From: JBBDXA01 sp040902585
GTDB taxonomy: Bacteria > Planctomycetota > Phycisphaerae > Phycisphaerales > Phycisphaeraceae
Assembly: GCA_040902585.1 (NCBI GenBank)
Contig: JBBDXA010000072.1
Coordinates: 1-6,549 of the forward strand
Direction: 5' to 3'
DNA length: 6,549 bases
Shown: positions 1 through 5,704 of the stretch, one piece after another
Layout of the letters: every line of letters begins with the position of its first letter
Position numbering within the stretch: the stretch's first letter is position 1
Program-made: the position numbers and the translations under genes
Notes under the pieces: generated by a model
Seen by the model: only the letters and a program-made list of their open reading frames with translations
What the model was told of the DNA's origin: nothing
The model's database searches: none

Positions 1-405
1 GAGCTCCTCGACCGCGATCGCGTAGGAGAGCGTGTCGGTGCCGCCGCCGCCGTAGCCTCGGCTGCCGCCACGACCACCGCCGCCGCCGCCACCACCGCCG
101 CCGCCGCCACGAGGACCACCGCGGAAGCCGCCACCGCCGCCACCGCCACCGCCACCGCCGCGATTTTCCTTGGGGCGAGCTTCGTTGACCGTGATGGCGC
201 GGCCGTCCAGGTCAGCGCCGTTAAGGGCTTCGATGGCGGCGCGAGCGCCGTTGTCCTCCATCGTGACGAAGGCGAAGCCGCGCGGGCGACCGGTTTCCCG
301 ATCGCTGATGATCGCGACTTCCTGCACTTCGCCGTGGGCGCCAAACGTCGCCAGCAGCGTGTCTTCGGTGGTGTTGAAGCTCAGGTTTCCAACGTACAGT
401 TTCAC
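1..405 (-). CDS. Glycine-rich RRM RNA-binding protein (left paralogue, partial at window edge)
   Basis: Likely a small cytoplasmic single-stranded RNA-binding protein of the bacterial/cyanobacterial Rbp type. Seen: one RRM over residues 1-80 with RNP2 LYVGNL (3-8) and RNP1 RGFAFVTM (42-49), then a glycine-rich tail (83-122) broken by F-R-G-G and R-G-G. The frame is open to base 1, so the C-terminus is missing. The start is GTG at 403-405, because GGGAG (413-417) lies 7 nt upstream and the resulting N-terminus MKLYVGNLSF equals that of the right paralogue. The in-register-looking ATG at 417-419 is in another frame and stops at TGA overlapping the GTG. The two RRMs match at 68 of the first 82 residues by my count. 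Odd: the last 13 visible residues (TDTLSYAIAVEEL) do not look like an RGG tail. RNA targets are unknown; cold or stress response is inference from relatives. Confidence 0.9.
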   Translation of the reverse strand, partial: MKLYVGNLSFNTTEDTLLATFGAHGEVQEVAIISDRETGRPRGFAFVTMEDNGARAAIEALNGADLDGRAITVNEARPKENRGGGGGGGGGGGFRGGPRGGGGGGGGGGGGRGGSRGYGGGGTDTLSYAIAVEEL

Positions 406-411
406 AGCAAG

Positions 412-524
412 GCTCCCATGAAAAGGGGGGATTCATCGAGGGCACACGTTCGGCTGCCAACATAGGAGCGTAGCGGGCGTCATCGAGCGGCGGGGCAACA
501 CCGCCCCGTCCAAACTAACCCGCA
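412..524 (-). promoter_or_regulatory. Leader (5' UTR) of the left RRM gene with conserved blocks
   Basis: A leader of about 110 nt lies between the predicted promoter and the GTG. It shares three blocks, in the same order, with the leader of the right RRM gene: GCTCC(T/C)ATGT (minus-strand reading, near 460-469), GCCGAACG (447-454), and a C-run, T-run, GGGAG arrangement (413-430). It also contains a GC stem-loop of its own at 489-510 (CGGGGC, 6-nt loop, GCCCCG). The final GGGAG is the Shine-Dalgarno sequence. It could pair with the upstream C-run, which would hide the ribosome site, but the stem is short. Conservation between paralogues is seen; the regulatory role is inferred. Confidence 0.5.
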
Positions 525-552
525 ATTTTAAGTTTGATTTTCCGGAATGCAA
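525..552 (-). promoter_or_regulatory. Predicted sigma70-type promoter of the left RRM gene
   Basis: Minus-strand reading gives TTGCAT (547-552), a 16-bp spacer and TAAAAT (525-530). The -10 is 5/6 to consensus; the -35 is weak (TTG only). Support comes from alignment with the stronger promoter of the right RRM gene: both have AGTTG, then CCGGA at the same offset inside a 16-bp spacer, and both -10 boxes lie about 115-120 bp before the start codon. Confidence 0.55.
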
Positions 553-621
553 CTATCTTCGGTCCAGAATTGTCGGGAAATTTTCAGGCGTGGACGATGG
601 GAAGAGGGCGGGAAACGGGGA

Positions 622-732
622 CAGGGAACAGGGGACAAAGCCCATGCACTCCCGTGCATGGGTCCGACCGCCATGCCGGTTCAGCCGATTCAACCCATGC
701 ACAGGAGTGCATGGGCTTTCCTCTGTCTCCTG
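622..732. repeat. Palindromic intergenic repeat with paired hairpins (REP/BIME-like)
   Basis: Two perfect hairpins with the same 9-bp stem, CCCATGCAC / GTGCATGGG, and 4-nt loops: 641-662 (loop TCCC) and 694-715 (loop AGGA). The two are also mirror images: a perfect 16-nt inverted repeat joins 637-652 to 704-719, and a second 10-nt inverted repeat joins 654-663 to 693-702. Weaker purine/pyrimidine symmetry continues outward (CAGG/ACAG against CTGT/CCTG) to about 622 and 732. The 29-nt centre is not obviously symmetric. This architecture is typical of REP-pair elements spread by a RAYT transposase or of small non-autonomous elements; no transposase is in the window, so the class is inferred. 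Confidence 0.8.
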
Positions 733-766
733 TCCGCTGCCCCTGCCCCCTGCCCCCTTTGAATTG

Positions 767-796
767 AAAAAGCCCGCGGCTTGGAGCCACGGGCTT
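767..796 (-). terminator. Intrinsic terminator of the right RRM gene
   Basis: In the minus-strand transcript a 10-bp stem, AAGCCCGTGG / CCGCGGGCTT with one G-U pair and a 7-nt loop, is followed by a short U-run (complement of the A-run 767-771). It lies about 33 nt past the TAA stop of the right RRM gene. The plus strand has no T-run after the hairpin, so it should act on minus-strand transcripts only. It isolates the right RRM gene from the left one. Confidence 0.85.
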
Positions 797-829
797 GATG
801 AATCTGCTTTAATTGGGCGAGCGGGCGAA

Positions 830-1177
830 TTACCAGCGATCGCCGCCGCGACCACCACCACCGCCGCCGCCACCACCACCGCCGCCACGACCACCGCGGA
901 AGCCGCCGCCGCCACCGCCACCGCCGCCGCTGCGGTTTTCCTTCGGACGGGCTTCGTTCACGACGATGCTGCGACCGTCGAGATCGGTGCCGTTCAAGGC
1001 TTCCATGGCGGTGCGAGCACCGTTGTCTTCCATGGTGACGAACGCGAAGCCGCGGGGGCGGCCCGTTTCGCGATCCATGACCATGGCCACTTCCTGGACA
1101 TCACCATGAGCGGCGAACGCATCCTGGAGGGTGTCTTGCGTGGTGTTGAAAGAGAGATTGCCTACGTACAGTTTCAT
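830..1177 (-). CDS. Glycine-rich RRM RNA-binding protein (right paralogue)
   Basis: A complete 115-residue RNA-binding protein with one RRM and an arginine/glycine tail. Seen: RNP2 LYVGNL (3-8), RNP1 RGFAFVTM (42-49), conserved NEARPKENR linker (74-82), glycine tracts at 84-92 and 98-109 broken by FRGGR, and a C-terminus RGGDRW. The length is usual for bacterial Rbp/RRM proteins. The start is ATG at 1175-1177: GGGAG lies 6 nt upstream and the RRM begins at once. A longer reading back to about 1318 would translate the leader and promoter, so it is rejected. It has its own promoter (1291-1318) and terminator (767-796), so it is probably monocistronic, though no terminator separates it from the upstream peptidase gene. 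In known relatives such proteins bind single-stranded RNA and are often induced by cold; that is family knowledge, not seen here. Confidence 0.95.
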   Translation of the reverse strand: MKLYVGNLSFNTTQDTLQDAFAAHGDVQEVAMVMDRETGRPRGFAFVTMEDNGARTAMEALNGTDLDGRSIVVNEARPKENRSGGGGGGGGGFRGGRGGGGGGGGGGGGRGGDRW

Positions 1178-1284
1178 TCGAAACTCCCAAAAAGGGGGGG
1201 GACTGGAGCCACCGTTCGGCTTCCAGGACATGGGAGCTTCGCGAGCGGTTCGATGCGTGGCGCGGCGAATACCGCAATTTCCAC
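1178..1284 (-). promoter_or_regulatory. Leader (5' UTR) of the right RRM gene
   Basis: About 107 nt from the predicted transcript start to the ATG. It carries the same ordered blocks as the left leader: GCTCCCATGT (minus reading, near 1228-1237), GCCGAACG (1213-1220) and the C8-T5-GGGAG arrangement (1184-1204). GGGAG (1184-1188) is the Shine-Dalgarno sequence, 6 nt before the ATG. The C-run directly opposite a U-run and GGG could form a small hairpin covering the ribosome site. Block conservation is seen; a thermosensor or autoregulation role is a hypothesis. Confidence 0.5.
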
Positions 1285-1290
1285 AACTCG

Positions 1291-1318
1291 ATAATACCGA
1301 GTTTACTCCGGTTGTCAA
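1291..1318 (-). promoter_or_regulatory. Strong sigma70-type promoter of the right RRM gene
   Basis: Minus-strand reading gives a perfect TTGACA (1313-1318), a 16-bp spacer, and TATTAT (1291-1296; 5/6). The -10 box sits inside an inverted repeat, AACTCG / CGAGTT (about 1285-1302), which could be an operator or coincidence. The -35 box ends only 3 bp from the stop codon of the upstream peptidase gene (1322). Spacer length and an internal CCGGA are shared with the left RRM promoter. Confidence 0.8.
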
Positions 1319-1321
1319 CTA

Positions 1322-2470
1322 TTAAAGACCCTGTTTGTCCGCGCTTAAGGCCCTCAGCTTCCGCCTTAAATACCCATCACAAATGCGGTAATAGGCCACC
1401 ATCGAGGCGATGTCGATCCACTCGTCCCGGGCGTGCAGGTTGCCCACCAGCGGCCGCGATAGGTTCACCGGAATGCCCGCCCGGCACATGAACCGGGCAT
1501 CGCTCCCGCCCGAGGTCTTCACCAGCCGCACCGCTTGTCCGGTAACTTCCTGCGTCACTTCACAGAAAACCGGATCCGGATCCAGGTGCGTCGGCTCCGC
1601 CTTCATCAACGGCTCCACCACAATCGACGGTCCCGCCAGCTTCGTCAACTCCGCGATCACTCCCTCCACATGCCGCGGCGGAGGGAAGCGCACATCCAGC
1701 ACCGCCTCCGCTTCATCAGGCACGCGGTTGATCGTCTCGTTGCTCGTCCGCATGATCGACAACGAGCAAGTCGCAAACCAATGATCACCTTCCATCGTGA
1801 TCGCCTGCGGCATCAGTTGCCTGAAGTGCTCGCTGATCCGACCGACCGCCTGCGTCAGCCGCTCCAGCGCGTTGTCCGCCAGCCACGGCCGCGCCGCGTG
1901 CGCCGCCCTTCCCTGGGCCTTCAAGCGCACGTGAAGCACGCCCTTCTCTTCGACAGTCAGATCATTGAGCGAGCCGCCGTCGGGCACGATCGCGCGCCCG
2001 CAGCGCAGGCCGACGTTCTGCACGAGGTGCTGCACGCCGTCGGCACCGCCGCGCTCTTCATCGCTGGTGATGGCAAGGCCCAGCGAAGCGCCGCGATAGG
2101 CCGTGTGCCAGTGACGGAAAATTTCCAGCAGGATGGCGACGGCCCCTTTCATGTCGCCCGCGCCAGGGCCGATGATGCGGCCATCGGCGATCGTCGAACC
2201 ATAAGCCTCGACATGCGGATGCTCGACCACATCGACATGCCCGCACAGCAAGATCTCCGGCTCAACCACGCCTCGCGGCAAGGCGACGAGCGACTCGTAG
2301 CCGTTGGAGGCGTATCGATGCAGCGTCACCGATTCGAGCGCCTCCAGGTGATTCGCAATGAACTGGATGATGCGCTGCCGCTCCAAAGGGCGAGCCTCGG
2401 TGCTGGGGATGAGCATCAGGTCGCGCGTGAGAGCGGTGAGGCGATGGCGGAGATCGTCGGAGTCAGGCAT
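1322..2470 (-). CDS. M20 family zinc peptidase / deacylase (DapE/ArgE-like)
   Basis: A 382-residue cytosolic M20 metallohydrolase, predicted to cut an amide or peptide bond with two zinc ions. Seen: GHVDVVE with H78 and D80; GAGDMKGA with bridging D106; DEERGG with catalytic E138 and ligand E139; VPDGG with D164; H191 in AAHAARPW of the dimerisation domain; SGGSDARF (320-327), as in DapE; and the last ligand H346 in LHARDEW. All expected metal ligands are present and the length is normal. Start ATG 2468-2470 opens directly before the M20 fold; GTG at 2474-2476 is in frame and also possible. No clear Shine-Dalgarno is seen; the leader is U-rich instead. It follows the ATP-grasp ligase gene on the same strand, 185 bp away, so it may hydrolyse that ligase's product or a related conjugate. 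DapE, ArgE, LysK and dipeptidase roles cannot be told apart here. Confidence 0.93.
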   Translation of the reverse strand: MPDSDDLRHRLTALTRDLMLIPSTEARPLERQRIIQFIANHLEALESVTLHRYASNGYESLVALPRGVVEPEILLCGHVDVVEHPHVEAYGSTIADGRIIGPGAGDMKGAVAILLEIFRHWHTAYRGASLGLAITSDEERGGADGVQHLVQNVGLRCGRAIVPDGGSLNDLTVEEKGVLHVRLKAQGRAAHAARPWLADNALERLTQAVGRISEHFRQLMPQAITMEGDHWFATCSLSIMRTSNETINRVPDEAEAVLDVRFPPPRHVEGVIAELTKLAGPSIVVEPLMKAEPTHLDPDPVFCEVTQEVTGQAVRLVKTSGGSDARFMCRAGIPVNLSRPLVGNLHARDEWIDIASMVAYYRICDGYLRRKLRALSADKQGL

Positions 2471-2476
2471 GGGCAC

Positions 2477-2517
2477 AAAACCATAAAAACAGAAAAGCAC
2501 AAAAGCAGAAAACTCAA
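2477..2517 (-). other. U-rich low-complexity leader of the M20 gene
   Basis: Directly upstream of the peptidase start the transcript would be U-rich, with repeated TGCTTTT / TTTTCTG units (plus strand AAAAGCA at 2493-2499 and 2501-2507; CAGAAAA at 2490-2496 and 2506-2512). There is no purine-rich ribosome site, so initiation may depend on ribosomal protein S1 binding to this tract. This is inference from composition. Confidence 0.4.
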
Positions 2518-2521
2518 CACG

Positions 2522-2647
2522 GGGTGCCACGGTGCGAGGAGGCTCGGCGACGAGCCCCGTGCGATCAACCTGCGATTCGCATTCCATCCTCGGTGCCTGG
2601 GCTGCGGCACGGGTCTCCTCGCAAAGCCTCGTCGAGCCGTGGCACCC
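2522..2647. repeat. 41-nt imperfect inverted repeat between ligase and peptidase genes
   Basis: Arms 2522-2562 and 2607-2647 are imperfect reverse complements over 41 nt. The outer 11 (GGGTGCCACGG) and inner 7 (CCCGTGC) match exactly, with about nine differences between. The left arm also folds alone: CACGG ... CCGTG encloses GGCTCG-GCGA-CGAGCC with a GNRA-type loop. The 44-nt centre is unstructured by eye. The element fills most of the 185-bp gap before the peptidase gene. It looks like a mobile palindromic repeat and, if transcribed, would form a large stem in the putative operon mRNA. Confidence 0.75.
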
Positions 2648-2655
2648 GATGCCGT

Positions 2656-4041
2656 TCAATCCCTCTCATACTGCCACTCCATCCGCAGATCCATCTTCGC
2701 CAGTTCGAGGAGTTCGTGACAATACTGGGGCTCTCGCGCCAGGCAGAGGAACTGGCCCTTGTGGATCAGGCCTTCGGGGCCGAAGTTGAAATTGATGGGC
2801 AGCACGCCGACGTTCTTGCCGGGCAGGTACAGATGATGCGGCTCCCTGAATCGGGCGAGTAACTGATCGCCGGCCATCGGCTCCTTCAGCCGCACGTTGC
2901 GCAGCAGCCAGGCTCCTTGCGGCGTGAAGTGCCGGGCGAGCACGGAAGGATACGTCGCGCCGGTGACCCTGGCATTGATCTCGCAGATGTACACCTCGGG
3001 CATCCCCTTGCCTTCGCGCTCGATGAGAAGCAGGTCCGCGCTGGCGGTGCCGCGGTAGCCCTGGCTGTGCAGCCACCGCCCCGCTTCGCCCGCCTGCCGG
3101 AGCATCTCTTCGCGCAGGCCGGGATAACTTCCCAGATAAGGCGGCGGCGACACATTCCCTTCATGCACACTGTCATCGCTCAAGATCTGCTCGGTCATGT
3201 CATATTGATAGACCGACTCTTCATCCAGAAAAAGCTGCACGCTGGGACTGCGCACCGACTTCACACCCAGCACGCCCGGCCCCAGCCAGCCCTGCACCAT
3301 GCACGGGCCTTCGAAGAACAGATGCTCGGGGATGGCCTCGACCGCCACGCCGGCCGCGATATCCTTCAGCTTCAGCAACCCGATGCCTGACGCGCCGATC
3401 TGAGCCTTGAGCACGGCATCGAAGTACCCGCGACTGGAAAGCTCGCGGATCGCATCAGGCACCTGGGCAGGCGACGCGGCCATGAGGGTGTCAGCGGTCG
3501 GAAGGCCGGCCGACTCGAGGAAGGCGTGCAGTAGGTATTTGTTGTTGCCCCGCCGGCTGCCTTCGCAGGTTGAGATCGTCCGCTTGCGCAGGCGATGAGC
3601 GATGAGTGAGAGCGTTTCATCGGTGACGAAGCCATCGATCCATTCCGCTTCGTGGCTGGCGGGCCCCACGAGCATGCGGTCGGCTTCATCGGCATCACTC
3701 TGAGCCAGGCAGCGGCCCAGCGTGCTGTAGCTGTCGTGACTCATGCCGCTGAGCGTGGGCAGCGACAGGCCCAGTTCCTGACGGAAGTAGGTACACAGCG
3801 GTGCGTCAGGCTCGTGTTCGAGGACGAGCATGTTGCTTCCGCCACGGAAGAGAAGATTGAGGATGGGGATCAATCTGCCGCCGTAGGAATCGATCTCGCC
3901 GACTTCCTCGCGCAGGGTTCGGGTGCCGGATTCGTTGCCGAAGAACAGGGACATGAGATTGGCGAAGAAGACCGCGCGGCGAGGCCAGAACGGCGGCAGC
4001 GTGCCATCGGTCACGATCGTGTTGACGGATCGGGTCTGCAT
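2656..4041 (-). CDS. ATP-grasp ligase with pre-ATP-grasp N-terminal domain, substrate unknown
   Basis: Predicted cytosolic ATP-dependent carboxylate-amine ligase of 461 residues. Seen: an N-terminal domain (about 20-150) before the ATP-grasp fold; NNKYLLHAFLESAGLPT (166-182), the usual entry to the ATP-grasp fold; VLKAQIGASGIG (210-221) with nucleotide-binding K212 and a glycine-rich loop; VQGWLG (249-254); GTASADLLL (331-339); and the metal-binding EINARVTGATYP (354-365) with E354, N356 and R358. A distinct C-terminal part (about 405-461) carries INFNFGPEGLIHKGQF. That C-terminal pattern resembles the PGM1-type peptide ligases as I remember them; unverified. I chose Met at 4039-4041 because the 17 extra residues from the ATG at 4090-4092 are arginine-rich and lie across an 11-bp inverted repeat; neither start has a clear Shine-Dalgarno. 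It lies between a SorC-like regulator and an M20 hydrolase on the same strand, suggesting that it makes a conjugate the hydrolase can cleave. Confidence 0.88.
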   Translation of the reverse strand: MQTRSVNTIVTDGTLPPFWPRRAVFFANLMSLFFGNESGTRTLREEVGEIDSYGGRLIPILNLLFRGGSNMLVLEHEPDAPLCTYFRQELGLSLPTLSGMSHDSYSTLGRCLAQSDADEADRMLVGPASHEAEWIDGFVTDETLSLIAHRLRKRTISTCEGSRRGNNKYLLHAFLESAGLPTADTLMAASPAQVPDAIRELSSRGYFDAVLKAQIGASGIGLLKLKDIAAGVAVEAIPEHLFFEGPCMVQGWLGPGVLGVKSVRSPSVQLFLDEESVYQYDMTEQILSDDSVHEGNVSPPPYLGSYPGLREEMLRQAGEAGRWLHSQGYRGTASADLLLIEREGKGMPEVYICEINARVTGATYPSVLARHFTPQGAWLLRNVRLKEPMAGDQLLARFREPHHLYLPGKNVGVLPINFNFGPEGLIHKGQFLCLAREPQYCHELLELAKMDLRMEWQYERD

Positions 4042-4042
4042 G

Positions 4043-4090
4043 GATCGCACTCGACGTGGCCGAGTCCCTGACCGAACGCCGAGTGCGATC
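4043..4090. promoter_or_regulatory. 11-bp perfect inverted repeat at the ATP-grasp gene start
   Basis: GATCGCACTCG (4043-4053) and CGAGTGCGATC (4080-4090) are perfect reverse complements separated by 26 nt. The pair lies exactly between the two candidate start codons of the ligase gene (4041 and 4092). It could be a DNA operator, with half-site centres 37 bp apart, or an mRNA hairpin directly before the ribosome. The GTGCG/CGCAC core is also present in the repeats upstream of the SorC-like gene (5476-5517), which makes a shared regulator conceivable. Confidence 0.5.
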
Positions 4091-4158
4091 ATACAGAGTC
4101 GCGGGGAAAATCAGGAGCCGTCAGAAATCGGGAAGCAGAGCATCACGGCTGCCTGGGG

Positions 4159-5337
4159 CTACTTTCCGCTGACGACGCCGGGCTGTCGCCGAACGCGCGG
4201 GGGCAAGGCCACGAGTTCGCGGGCGGTTCGGCTGTCGATGATGAGGTAGTTGATCAGGTGCTGGTTGTTGGCGAGGATCACTTCGAGCACCTCGGTCTTG
4301 GTCAGGCCGCCGACACCCGGACCGCAGAAGAGGGCGACCTTGCCGCCGCGTTCGATCAGGCCGGCCAGTTCGTGGAGTTCGAGCAGGGTCATGGCGCGGA
4401 TTCGCGTGGGGGTCTCGATCGGGCCGTTCTCTCCGACGGGTCGCCAACAGAGATCTCCCAAAACGAATTCATCGTTGAGCTGTTTGATGGACTGTGGGTC
4501 TTTCTCCATGTAGCAGCGGAGCAGGCCGGTTGTATCCTTCCAGGTGCCCAGACCGGTGAGGACGATATCCAGTTCGTTGCGGCGTTCGTAGGCCTCGCAG
4601 ATGCCGTCCAGTTTCTTGAGTCCTTCAAGCTCATCGGAGTGAACGATGGGCGGTGCGTGCAGGGCCACGAACTTCGTCTCCACCGGGATGGCCGGGTCAA
4701 AGAGAAACCGCGTGAACATCGCGTTGGGGTCCGTGGTCGGGTCATCGATGTTGAAGCCCGCGCCCAGGGCGTGCAGCGTCAGCTTCGTGGGCACATCCGA
4801 CAGGAGCCCGGCTCCGTCACCGGTGAACGCCTTGATGAACTCCTGACTCAGCGACTGCATCACCGAGCGCAGGATGCGTCCGCCCGCCACGCCGATGTGA
4901 ATGCCGTGGTTGTATTTGCCGCCCGCGACCATCTCGCGAAGCAGTTGAAAGACGAACTGAGCGCCGCTCATGGCCACGGTCTCGAGCATCGCGGTGGCGA
5001 CCACATCGACATTCAACAGGAAGGGATACAGCGCCTTGATCTGGATTCGAAGATTCAGCGCTTCGTTGGCGTTGTAGGTGAATCCTTTCTTGCTGGCGAT
5101 CTCGGTGAGCCATCGCCAGATGCTCTTGGGATGAATGGTGATGTTGTGGGCGCTGTTGAGCAGCGCGGGAATCGCGCCCGGTTTGATGCCTTTGGAAAAG
5201 TAGTGCCCGATGAAGGATGAGATTTCGAGGTAGTCAAACCCCCCCTGCCCGTCCTTGCGAATGATTTTCTTTTTTCGCTTGCCGCCGCCGGAACGACCCT
5301 CGCCGCGACCGCCTCCGCTGCCTGTGGACCTGGCCAT
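4159..5337 (-). CDS. SorC-like transcriptional regulator (HTH plus sugar-phosphate-binding-like domain)
   Basis: A 392-residue predicted DNA-binding regulator whose effector domain looks like the SorC/CggR/DeoR sugar-phosphate-binding fold. Seen: a basic glycine-rich tail (1-33, with GKRKKK at 19-24), a helix-turn-helix candidate (about 42-85, IGHYFSKGIKPGAI ... KSIWRWL), then HIGVAGGRIL (147-156), VLTGLGTW (259-266), GDLCWRPVGENG (294-305) and LIIDSRTAREL (365-375), which match the order of conserved SorC patches. ATG 5335-5337 is chosen for the AGGGAGG Shine-Dalgarno 5 nt upstream; a longer reading to 5436 is rejected. The gene precedes the ligase and peptidase genes on the same strand and may control them and itself. 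The HTH is divergent and the ligand unknown; a non-regulatory ligand-binding protein is a weaker alternative. Confidence 0.78.
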   Translation of the reverse strand: MARSTGSGGGRGEGRSGGGKRKKKIIRKDGQGGFDYLEISSFIGHYFSKGIKPGAIPALLNSAHNITIHPKSIWRWLTEIASKKGFTYNANEALNLRIQIKALYPFLLNVDVVATAMLETVAMSGAQFVFQLLREMVAGGKYNHGIHIGVAGGRILRSVMQSLSQEFIKAFTGDGAGLLSDVPTKLTLHALGAGFNIDDPTTDPNAMFTRFLFDPAIPVETKFVALHAPPIVHSDELEGLKKLDGICEAYERRNELDIVLTGLGTWKDTTGLLRCYMEKDPQSIKQLNDEFVLGDLCWRPVGENGPIETPTRIRAMTLLELHELAGLIERGGKVALFCGPGVGGLTKTEVLEVILANNQHLINYLIIDSRTARELVALPPRVRRQPGVVSGK

Positions 5338-5466
5338 GCGAACCTCCCTGGGATAAGATTTTTCTGCCGCCGCGGAGAGTGCTTCACATCCATGAGGCAC
5401 GCGCGGCGGCTGGAACACTCGAACCCTTTCGAGCATACCGAAGGAAGCTCCATTCTCATAGCACTA

Positions 5467-5518
5467 TTTTCTTTCGGTGCGCACCAACGCGCACGATTGT
5501 TTGCTTTTGGTGCGCACA
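5467..5518. promoter_or_regulatory. Candidate operator: two direct repeats 33 bp apart
   Basis: TTTTCTTTCGGTGCGCAC (5467-5484) and TTTGCTTTTGGTGCGCAC (5500-5517) match at 16 of 18 positions, and their starts are 33 bp apart, about three helical turns, so they face the same side of the DNA. The first contains the perfect palindrome GGTGCGCACC (5476-5485). A further CGCGCAC lies between them (5488-5494). The location, 130-180 bp upstream of the SorC-like start, fits autoregulation by an oligomeric SorC-family protein, but the SYLF gene could equally be the target. Confidence 0.55.
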
Positions 5519-5675
5519 GGCCCGGCAAAAGCGGTTGCCGCTGCCCGGGAACGCCGCGCTGCATCCGCCTATCCTCGCGGAGAATCTGCCCGAATCTCGA
5601 AAAGAATCCGGTCCGACTATTCATTTAATGACAACTACTTATATCCGCTCGCCGGTCGCCTCCTTGCCCGATTGG

Positions 5676-5704
5676 CTGACCCGGGGCAGGTGCCCACCTA
5701 AAAT
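5676..5704 (+). promoter_or_regulatory. Candidate promoter of the SYLF lipoprotein gene
   Basis: CTGACC (5676-5681; 4/6 to TTGACA), a 17-bp spacer, and TAAAAT (5699-5704; 5/6 to TATAAT). This would give a 5' UTR of about 75 nt. Reasonable by spacing but found by eye; a stress or ECF sigma factor promoter could be the real one. Confidence 0.4.

Noticed and set aside
840..930. GCC/ACC trinucleotide repeats as a microsatellite or CRISPR-like array
   Set aside because: They are in-frame glycine codons of the RRM tails (also 40-160), with no spacers or unit longer than a codon.
590..1294. 234-residue open frame on the plus strand with alanine/threonine runs
   Set aside because: The runs are the complement of the RRM protein's glycine codons, and the frame starts inside the palindromic repeat region.
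1535..2719. Long open frame on the plus strand opposite the peptidase gene
   Set aside because: It is an antisense shadow of the M20 gene: rich in R, H, Q and A, without any family motif, and it crosses the intergenic inverted repeat. The minus frame has every M20 metal ligand.
4116..4150. AGCCGT / ACGGCT inverted repeat after the SorC-like gene as a terminator
   Set aside because: Only a 6-bp stem with a 23-nt loop and a distant short T-run; too weak to call, so read-through into the ligase gene remains likely.
4258..5220. 320-residue open frame on the plus strand
   Set aside because: Antisense shadow of the SorC-like gene in a GC-rich genome; no ribosome site and no recognisable domain.
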